DNA from: Candidatus Bipolaricaulota bacterium
GTDB taxonomy: Bacteria > Bipolaricaulota > Bipolaricaulia > UBA7950 > UBA9294
Reading direction: 5' to 3'
DNA: 5,275 bases
Assembly: GCA_021159105.1 (NCBI GenBank)
Contig: JAGGSM010000141.1
Location: 1 to 5,275, forward strand
Shown here in pieces: positions 1-5,275 of this stretch. Position 1 is the stretch's first letter. Each line of letters starts with the position of its first letter. The translations under genes and the position numbers were made by a program. Below the pieces are notes generated by a model that saw nothing but the letters and a program-made list of their open reading frames with translations, ran no database searches and had not been told where the DNA came from.

Positions 1-155
1 CGCGAGGAGAAGAGCGGGAATATGGCAAGCTGGATCAATATCGCCAGGCCCACCAGCCAGAGTGAGCGCAGGGGAAGGCCCGAGAGGTTCGCGATCCTCC
101 CTTTCAGCGCGTAGCCAAGCACAACCCCGATGATAACTGCTCCGATGAGAAACAT
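1..155 (-). CDS. DUF5317-like small membrane protein, N-terminal fragment (runs off left edge)
   Basis: Reading the minus strand from an ATG at 155 gives 51 uninterrupted residues that continue past the window edge. The protein begins MFLIGAVIIGVVLGYALKGR, a hydrophobic segment with small residues, followed by a basic stretch. A second hydrophobic segment follows at about residues 32-50 (SLWLVGLAILIQLAIFPLFS). This hairpin of two membrane helices joined by a short basic loop with a (R/N)L-x-x-LPLR pattern resembles the start of DUF5317 integral membrane proteins, whose function is unknown. That family call is made from memory of the pattern. In-frame ATGs also exist at 191 and 233; 155 is chosen because it places the start directly at the first helix, but none of the three has a convincing Shine-Dalgarno sequence. 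The gene diverges from the dynamin gene, so a shared function is not implied. Confidence 0.6.
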   Translation of the reverse strand, partial: MFLIGAVIIGVVLGYALKGRIANLSGLPLRSLWLVGLAILIQLAIFPLFSS

Positions 156-204
156 AGGCGTAAAGGGAATCTTACCGACGTCGGCATCCATGCGCAATCG
201 CTGC

Positions 205-233
205 TTGATTCTTGTGGCGGCAACAGGTACCAT
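205..233 (+). promoter_or_regulatory. Candidate sigma-70-type promoter for the dynamin/MutS operon
   Basis: TTGATT at 205-210 and TACCAT at 228-233 are separated by 17 bases. Each matches four of six consensus positions (TTGACA and TATAAT). It lies about 130 bases before the dynamin start, giving a rather long leader that would include the small inverted repeat at 244-258. Matches this weak occur by chance, so this is only a candidate. Confidence 0.18.
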
Positions 234-351
234 GATTTTCGTAGGGGATGGAGTCCCCCACGCATCCGCCTTTGGGCTAATGACTCCTGCGAGAAGAGCT
301 TGGTGGGAGCATTACGGGAATAGCAGAACAGCTCCTTCTAAGCGATCAAAT

Positions 352-357
352 AGGAGG
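352..357 (+). promoter_or_regulatory. Strong Shine-Dalgarno site of the dynamin-like gene
   Basis: AGGAGG is a perfect anti-16S match, eight bases before the ATG at 366. It fixes the start of the 617-residue protein and implies efficient translation of the first gene of the operon. Confidence 0.85.
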
Positions 358-365
358 AGTTTTTC

Positions 366-2219
366 ATGAGCTTTACCAGCAGGGCTCAACAGGCGACTAC
401 CCAGACGAATGTTGCAGACGCTCCCGGCAATCCGAACTCAAAAGATCTTTCCGCAATCCTCTCAAGTTGCATAGCATCCATCGGCACCCTTGGCGAAGGC
501 TACGGCGTGATTGCGGGAAGACTCGCTGAATTGCAGCGTCGCTTGGCAGAGGGGAGGTTCCATCTGGCAGTGCTCGGGCAGTTCAAGCGCGGCAAGAGTA
601 CGCTACTCAACGCTCTCCTGGGGGAGGAAGTCCTTCCAACATCGGTCGTTCCCTTGACGGCAATCCCCACGTTCATCCATTCCGGCGAGGAACGCCTCGC
701 GCGGGTCTATTTTCAGGAACGGGATGATCCGCAACAGGTGGAGGCAGAGGGGCCGGAGCGTCTGCGCGATTTTCTCACTGACTACGTAACCGAGACGGGG
801 AATCCGAACAACAAGTTGGGTGTCTCTCACGTGGAGGTCTTTCATCCCGCGCCGCTGCTCAAGAAGGGGGTCGTACTCATCGATACTCCAGGGATCGGTT
901 CGACCTTTCGCCACAATACCGAGGCAACGCTCAACTTCCTGCCGCAGTGCGATGCGGCCCTGTTTCTGGTCTCGGCCGATCCTCCGATCACAGAGGTCGA
1001 GGTGCAGTTCTTGCGCCAGGTGCGCTCCAAGGTCCGCCGACTGTTCTTCATCCTGAACAAGGTTGACTACCTCGGCGATGAGGATCGTTATGCCGCCCTT
1101 GCGTTCTTGGAAAAGGTGTTGAGGGAGGAGGTGGATGTGCCGCGTGGCACAGAGATCTTCCCAGTTTCAGCGCGTCAGGGACTGGCCGGGCGGATCGATG
1201 GTGATGATGAGCTGTGGCGCGTGAGCGGGATTCCCGAGGTTGAGCATCACCTGCTCGACTTTCTTGAAAACGAGAAGGGTTCAGCGCTGCGCGAAGCGGT
1301 CTCTTGCAAGGCCGCTGATGCGCTCGATGAAACCCTGCTGAGGCTGCGCCTGGCGATGCGCTCGCTCCAGATGCCACTTGAGAATCTAGCGCAGAGGATG
1401 GCGATCCTCGAAGCGAAGATCGATGAGGCGCGAAGAGAACGTGAGCAGGTAAGTGATCTACTGAGCGGTGATAGGCGCAGAATGCACCAGTTCTTGGAGG
1501 AGCACACTGGCCAACTCCGCGATGAGGCAAACGAATACCTGCGCGGCATCGTGCGGGAAGCGCTGGTGCGTGATGGTCAGGCAAGTGATGAACGTGTCCT
1601 CGAGGCATTGGGCGAGGCTATCCCCGGGTACTTCGAACACCAGGTCGGTCAGACGGCGGAATTGTTCAGAGAGCAAGTGGCGCAGATACTCGAGCCCCAT
1701 CAGAAGCGGGCCGATGCGCTGATCGAGGGCGTCCGCAAGACCGCGGCAGAACTGTTTGACGTGCCTTACCATGCCCCAGAGAGCAGCGGCGCCTTCGAGA
1801 TGGCTCATCGCCCCTACTGGGTGAAGCACAAGTGGACCAGTTCCCTCATTCCCATCCCCACTGGCCTGCTCGATAGATCTCTTCCCGCATCAGCAAGGCT
1901 CAAGCGCACGTACAAGCGCCTGTTCGGCCAGGTGGAAGAACTGGTGGTATCCAACGTGGAGAACCTCCGCTGGGCGACTTTTCAGAGCATCGACCAGACC
2001 TTCTCCCAGTTCGGCTCCGCGCTTGACGAGCGACTCGCAGAGACGATCGAGGCGACGCACGGGGCGATCCATGCGGCGATAGAACGTCGCAGGAGCCACA
2101 GCAAAGAAATCGCAGATGAGGAAGAGAAGATACAGACTGCAACAAAGGACCTGGAACAGCTCCGTGAAGAACTTGAAAGCCTCGCATCAGGCGCAAAAGC
2201 CGGTGATGAAAGTGGCTAG
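366..2219 (+). CDS. Bacterial dynamin-like GTPase (617 aa)
   Basis: This is a large GTPase of the dynamin superfamily, a family that self-assembles on membranes and couples GTP hydrolysis to membrane bending, fusion or repair. The G motifs are all visible. The P-loop is GQFKRGKST at residues 71-79, and the G2 threonine is probably T98 in PLTAIPT. G3 is DTPG at 173-176, G4 is NKVD at 231-234, and a G5-like VSAR lies at 267-270. The rest is long charged helices, as in the neck and trunk stalk of bacterial dynamins: a coiled coil at about 340-400 and another at about 575-608 (KEIADEEEKIQ, DLEQLREELESL). A short Pro/Leu/Ile-rich stretch at about 491-502 (SSLIPIPTGLLD), between Trp/Tyr- and Lys-rich flanks, sits where a membrane paddle would be expected. 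There is no signal peptide and no long transmembrane helix. The first ~25 residues are polar and low in structure. It is the first gene of a three-gene cluster with two MutS-like ATPases. The superfamily call is firm; the specific role and membrane target are unknown. Confidence 0.93.
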   Translation: MSFTSRAQQATTQTNVADAPGNPNSKDLSAILSSCIASIGTLGEGYGVIAGRLAELQRRLAEGRFHLAVLGQFKRGKSTLLNALLGEEVLPTSVVPLTAIPTFIHSGEERLARVYFQERDDPQQVEAEGPERLRDFLTDYVTETGNPNNKLGVSHVEVFHPAPLLKKGVVLIDTPGIGSTFRHNTEATLNFLPQCDAALFLVSADPPITEVEVQFLRQVRSKVRRLFFILNKVDYLGDEDRYAALAFLEKVLREEVDVPRGTEIFPVSARQGLAGRIDGDDELWRVSGIPEVEHHLLDFLENEKGSALREAVSCKAADALDETLLRLRLAMRSLQMPLENLAQRMAILEAKIDEARREREQVSDLLSGDRRRMHQFLEEHTGQLRDEANEYLRGIVREALVRDGQASDERVLEALGEAIPGYFEHQVGQTAELFREQVAQILEPHQKRADALIEGVRKTAAELFDVPYHAPESSGAFEMAHRPYWVKHKWTSSLIPIPTGLLDRSLPASARLKRTYKRLFGQVEELVVSNVENLRWATFQSIDQTFSQFGSALDERLAETIEATHGAIHAAIERRRSHSKEIADEEEKIQTATKDLEQLREELESLASGAKAGDESG

Positions 2220-2268
2220 GACGAAGATCGGGCTATCGCGCGTTGATCGCATGGGCGGCGAACACGGC

Positions 2269-3837
2269 ATGAGCGAGCAAGAACAGGATCATTACCTGGG
2301 CAGTATAGGAGCGTTTTCCAGCATTCTCTTCCCGAGGATCGACAAGGAAGGATCGGAGGAAACGCAAGAGCCACCCGAGTTCTTTCGTGATCTCAATCTC
2401 GATCAAGTGGTGGATACGATCACCAGTGGTTGGGATGAATTTAACCTCAAGCCATTCTTCTACAAACCTCTGAAGGATGCGGACACGATCATCTACCGTC
2501 AGGAGGTGATGCGCGACCTGGAGGATGAACAGGTGATGGAAGCGATCACTTGGTTCACAGAACGGATGCGCGTCACCCTCAGGTATCTCAAGCATTCGGA
2601 GGATCTGGGCTACAAGGAGCAGAAGGAAGGCTGGTTCCTGGAGAGCGTCAAAGTCTATGGTGAAGCGGTAAATGGCCTGTTCAGTAGGCTCGACGATCTG
2701 CCACTGGCATCGCGAGGACTGCGATCGCTGCGAGAATTCCTCGCTGCGTATCTACATTCCAACGGATTCAAGAAGCTGTCTGACGAGACGAAGAAACTGG
2801 CCGATGATCTAGCGGCGATCCGCTACTCGCTCATCATCAAGGGAAATCGCATCACCGTGCGCGACTACGACGGTGAGGAGGACTACGCTGCCACAGTCGA
2901 GGAGACGTTTCGCAAATTCAGCCGCGGGGAGGCCAAGGACTACCGCCGTGAGTTCAAGGGCTCGGGGATGAATCACGTCGAGGCGTGGATACTGGAGCGG
3001 GTGGCATGGCTGAACAAACCTGTGTTCAAGAGATTGGAGGAATTTTCCACCGACCATGCCGGTTATCTCGAAGGTACGATCGCCAGGTTCTACCGCGAGA
3101 TCCAGTTCTACGTGGCCTATCTTGGGTACATGAGGGAATTCCACCGCGCTGGCCTTAGCTTCTGCTATCCGCAGGTCTCGGGCGATAAGGAAGAGAGGGT
3201 GCAGGGTGCATTCGACTTGGCGCTCGCTCACAATCTCATCGCTCAACAGGGGACGATCGTGCCCAATGACTTTTACCTGAATGGGTCGGAGCGGATCATC
3301 GTTGTCTCCGGGCCGAATCAGGGCGGAAAGACGACCTTTGCGCGCATGTTCGGTCAGTTGCACTACCTCGCGAGCATCGGCTGCCTCGTTCCCGGCACGA
3401 AGGCAAGGCTCTTCCTGTTTGATAACATCCTTACCCACTTCGAACGGGAGGAGGACATCGCCAATCTGCGCAGCAAGCTGGAGGATGATCTGCTGCGGAC
3501 CCGGCAGATACTGGAACGCGCTACGCCAAACAGCATCTTCATCATGAACGAGGCGTTCGCCTCCACCACGGTCAACGACGCACTTGTCCTGAGCAAGAGA
3601 ATCCTGGAGAAGATAACACAGCTCGACGCACTCTGTGTCTTCGTGACATTCCTCGATGAGCTGTCTTCACTCAACGAGAAGACCGTAAGCATGGTGAGCA
3701 CGGTCGATCCGAACGATCCGGCGGTGCGCACGTACAAGCTGGAACGTCGCCCAGCGGATGGTCTGGCATATGCCATCGCCATCGCCAGGAAACATGGGGT
3801 GACCTACGAGCAGTTGAAGGAGCGGATCGGAGAATGA
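2269..3837 (+). CDS. MutS-like ATPase, first paralog (about 522 aa, non-repair type)
   Basis: This is an ABC-type ATPase of the MutS superfamily. Numbering from the ATG at 2269, the C-terminal domain has Walker A GPNQGGKTT at residues 348-356. It then has a THFEREED motif at 389-396, a signature-like SKLEDDL at 402-408, and Walker B SIFIMNEAFAST with N427-E428. The end (TYKLERR...GLAYAIAIARKHGV) is like the dimerisation tail of MutS proteins. The ~340 residues before it are helical, matching the MutS core/clamp region. No N-terminal mismatch-recognition domain or Phe-x-Glu motif is present, and the length is far below the ~800-900 residues of MutS, so mismatch repair is unlikely. Two catalytic positions deviate: the usual Walker B Asp is Asn, and the switch His is Phe (F461). 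The start is uncertain. ATGs at 2206 and 2251 are in frame, none has a good Shine-Dalgarno sequence, and 2269 is preferred because the residues before it look non-coding. It lies 49 bases after the dynamin gene and overlaps the next gene by four bases. Confidence 0.88.
   Translation: MSEQEQDHYLGSIGAFSSILFPRIDKEGSEETQEPPEFFRDLNLDQVVDTITSGWDEFNLKPFFYKPLKDADTIIYRQEVMRDLEDEQVMEAITWFTERMRVTLRYLKHSEDLGYKEQKEGWFLESVKVYGEAVNGLFSRLDDLPLASRGLRSLREFLAAYLHSNGFKKLSDETKKLADDLAAIRYSLIIKGNRITVRDYDGEEDYAATVEETFRKFSRGEAKDYRREFKGSGMNHVEAWILERVAWLNKPVFKRLEEFSTDHAGYLEGTIARFYREIQFYVAYLGYMREFHRAGLSFCYPQVSGDKEERVQGAFDLALAHNLIAQQGTIVPNDFYLNGSERIIVVSGPNQGGKTTFARMFGQLHYLASIGCLVPGTKARLFLFDNILTHFEREEDIANLRSKLEDDLLRTRQILERATPNSIFIMNEAFASTTVNDALVLSKRILEKITQLDALCVFVTFLDELSSLNEKTVSMVSTVDPNDPAVRTYKLERRPADGLAYAIAIARKHGVTYEQLKERIGE
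3816..3822 (+). promoter_or_regulatory. Shine-Dalgarno site for the second MutS-like gene, inside the first
   Basis: GAAGGAG ends 11 bases before the ATG at 3834, slightly longer than ideal spacing, within the last codons of the upstream gene. Together with the ATGA stop/start overlap (3834-3837) it suggests translational coupling of the two MutS-like proteins. A closer GGAG at 3829-3832 is too near the start codon to serve. Confidence 0.45.
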
Positions 3838-5275
3838 AAGCCCTGTTGATGCATAAGGAGAAAGATTTCGATCTGCAACAGGAGCTGCCGCGTAACGAAG
3901 CCGCGCTTAGGCAGGACTTAGAGCTGGACACCATCCTCGACGCGATGGCGTGTGAGGACGAATTCCTCTTTGAGGTAGCGCGCGTGGCCCTCCTCTCCGG
4001 CTTGGATAATGACATCGAGACGATCAGCTACCGGCAGGCTGCCATGCAGGATGCCCTGAACAACCCGGAGGTAGTCAGATCCCTCTACGCCTTGGCAGTG
4101 GAGGCGATCGATACGAAGCGCAATCAGCGCCTGGGAATATTCAGCCGTAACCCAAGCGCGATCCTGAGCGGTGCCATCAACCTGGTCTGGATGTTCACCG
4201 ACATATTGGAGAAGCTGAGGAATGTCGCACGTGATAATGCTGACATGTTCAGCTCAGAGGCCTTTTCAAACCTGTTTGCTATGCTCGATCACGAGCTGAG
4301 CGAGGAGTATCTCGCCTCAATCAGGGACCGTCTACAGGAGCTAAAGTTTCGCCGCGGAGTGTCGGTGAGCGTGGAGCTCGGGATGGGGAACGAAGCCAGA
4401 AACTACGTATTGACAAGGCAGAAGGATAAGAGCTTCATGCAGCAGGTATTCGGGAAACACTCTCCTTCCTATTCCCTCTCCATCAACCCGCGCGATCAGG
4501 CCGGCGGAAGGGCCTTGTGGGAGCTTCGTGATCGAGGGTTAAACCTCGCTGTCAATGCGCTCGCCCAGTCCGCTGATCACATGCTCAGTTTCTTTCAGAT
4601 GCTGAGGGCAGAGCTGGCCTTCTACGTCGGCTCCCTCAATCTCTACGAGCGGCTCTCGGGAAAAGGGGAGCCAGTCTGCACTCCGAAGCCGTCTCCCGTT
4701 GGAACACGCAGGCTCTCCTTTGCGGGGTTGTACGACGTGTGCCTTACCCTGCACACAGATGACAGGGTGGTCGGCAACACCGTGGATGCCGATGGCAAGA
4801 GCCTGGTGATGATCACCGGGGCCAACCGCGGCGGAAAGTCGACGTTTCTGCAAAGCATCGGCCTTGCCCAGTTGATGATGCAGTGTGGCATGTTCGTCGG
4901 CGCCGAGTCGTTTGAGGCCAGCCTGTGCACTGGGCTGTTCACGCACTACAAGCGCGAGGAAGATACATCGATGAAGAGCGGGAAGTTCGACGAGGAGATT
5001 TCGCGCATGAGTGAGATAGCAGATGGAATCAGGCCAAACTCGATTGTCCTGTTCAACGAATCGTTCGCTGCCACCAACGAAAGAGAAGGCTCGGAGATCG
5101 CGCAGCAGATCGTGACAGCACTTCTGGAGAAGAACATCCAGGTCTTCTTCGTCACCCATCTTTACGAACTTGCACGCGGCCTGTTCGAAGACGGCAGGCA
5201 GGATGCCCTCTTCCTGCGCGCAGAGAGGCTCGAAGATGGGACGCGCACCTTCAGGCTCATATCAGGCGAGCCGCT
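3834..5275 (+). CDS. MutS-like ATPase, second paralog, C-terminus cut by window edge
   Basis: The frame from the ATG at 3834 is open for 480 codons and runs off the right edge. The protein starts MKALLMHKEKDFDLQQELPR. Walker A is GANRGGKST at residues 329-337, THYKREED is at 370-377, a signature-like SGKFDEEI is at 382-389, and Walker B is SIVLFNESFAAT with N408-E409. The switch histidine is present in FFVTHLYEL (H442). It is a diverged copy of its upstream neighbour. Both carry DLxLD followed 35-38 residues later by YRQxxMxD (residues 28-32 and 66-73 here, 41-45 and 76-83 there), and both have the same REED motif and Asn-Glu Walker B. Like the neighbour it lacks a mismatch-binding domain. 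By comparison with the neighbour, only some 25-40 residues are probably missing. The overlap with the upstream stop codon points to co-translation and probably a heterodimer with the first paralog, since MutS ATPase sites are composite across a dimer. The biological role is unknown. Confidence 0.88.
   Translation, partial: MKALLMHKEKDFDLQQELPRNEAALRQDLELDTILDAMACEDEFLFEVARVALLSGLDNDIETISYRQAAMQDALNNPEVVRSLYALAVEAIDTKRNQRLGIFSRNPSAILSGAINLVWMFTDILEKLRNVARDNADMFSSEAFSNLFAMLDHELSEEYLASIRDRLQELKFRRGVSVSVELGMGNEARNYVLTRQKDKSFMQQVFGKHSPSYSLSINPRDQAGGRALWELRDRGLNLAVNALAQSADHMLSFFQMLRAELAFYVGSLNLYERLSGKGEPVCTPKPSPVGTRRLSFAGLYDVCLTLHTDDRVVGNTVDADGKSLVMITGANRGGKSTFLQSIGLAQLMMQCGMFVGAESFEASLCTGLFTHYKREEDTSMKSGKFDEEISRMSEIADGIRPNSIVLFNESFAATNEREGSEIAQQIVTALLEKNIQVFFVTHLYELARGLFEDGRQDALFLRAERLEDGTRTFRLISGEP

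Larger units (their letters stand above)
156..365. other. Divergent intergenic region
   Basis: This stretch separates the divergent membrane-protein gene from the plus-strand operon and should hold promoters for both. A short inverted repeat, GGGGA at 244-248 and TCCCC at 254-258 with a 5-base loop, is visible. It is too short, and lacks a T-run, to be called a terminator. If the minus-strand gene starts at 191 or 233 instead of 155, the region shrinks accordingly. No tRNA, riboswitch or direct repeat array was seen. Confidence 0.5.

Noticed and set aside
244..258. GGGGA/TCCCC inverted repeat as a transcription terminator
   Set aside because: The stem is only five base pairs with no T-run on either strand, and it lies between divergent genes where no terminator is needed.
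130..369. A 79-codon plus-strand open frame just before the dynamin gene
   Set aside because: It has no Shine-Dalgarno sequence at its start, a low-complexity Arg/Ser-rich translation with no family resemblance, and it overlaps the opposite-strand membrane protein and the dynamin ribosome site.
1048..1608. A 186-codon minus-strand open frame inside the dynamin gene
   Set aside because: It is rich in Pro/His/Arg/Ser, typical of an antisense shadow of a GC-rich gene, and lies wholly within a strongly supported coding region.
2116..2268. N-terminal extension of the first MutS-like protein back to 2116
   Set aside because: The extra residues are the out-of-frame reading of the dynamin C-terminal coiled coil (Arg/Gln-rich, no similarity to the paralog). 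A later ATG is more natural.
2809..3438. A 209-codon minus-strand open frame inside the first MutS-like gene
   Set aside because: It is antisense to a well-supported ATPase gene across its Walker A region and has no recognisable domain.
4539..5159. A 206-codon minus-strand open frame inside the second MutS-like gene
   Set aside because: It is antisense to the ATPase core of the second paralog, whose motifs are unmistakable, and has no family features of its own.
366..5275. CRISPR arrays, tRNA genes, insertion sequences or attachment sites
   Set aside because: No repeated spacer pattern, cloverleaf, transposase or terminal repeats were seen. The region is filled by three coding genes.

Overview
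The window (5,275 bases, moderately GC-rich by eye) is an ordinary dense bacterial gene layout. No marker names the organism. A divergent membrane-protein fragment resembling the DUF5317 family, known mainly from Gram-positive and Chloroflexota-type bacteria, and the general style of the proteins suggest such a lineage, but this is a weak inference.

Layout: (1) Bases 1-155, minus strand, hold the N-terminal 51 residues of a small hydrophobic protein that runs off the left edge. (2) Bases 156-365 form a divergent intergenic region ending in a strong Shine-Dalgarno sequence. (3) Bases 366-2219, plus strand, encode a complete 617-residue dynamin-like GTPase with all G motifs. (4) About 2269-3837, plus strand, encodes a complete MutS-type ATPase of about 522 residues with no mismatch-recognition domain. 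(5) Bases 3834 to the right edge, plus strand, encode a second, paralogous MutS-type ATPase. It overlaps the first by the ATGA arrangement and is cut by the window end shortly after its ATPase core.

The three plus-strand genes are packed as one probable operon with no visible terminator between them. The two MutS-like proteins are diverged copies of one another. They share N-terminal motifs, a TH(F/Y)xREED motif before the signature region, and an unusual Walker B in which the usual Asp-Glu is Asn-Glu. They differ at the switch histidine, which is kept in the second and replaced by Phe in the first. This is what an asymmetric heterodimer would look like. Combining a membrane-remodelling type GTPase with a pair of non-repair MutS ATPases is the most interesting feature here. 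A role in membrane-linked DNA or stress/phage response is possible, but it is inference only.
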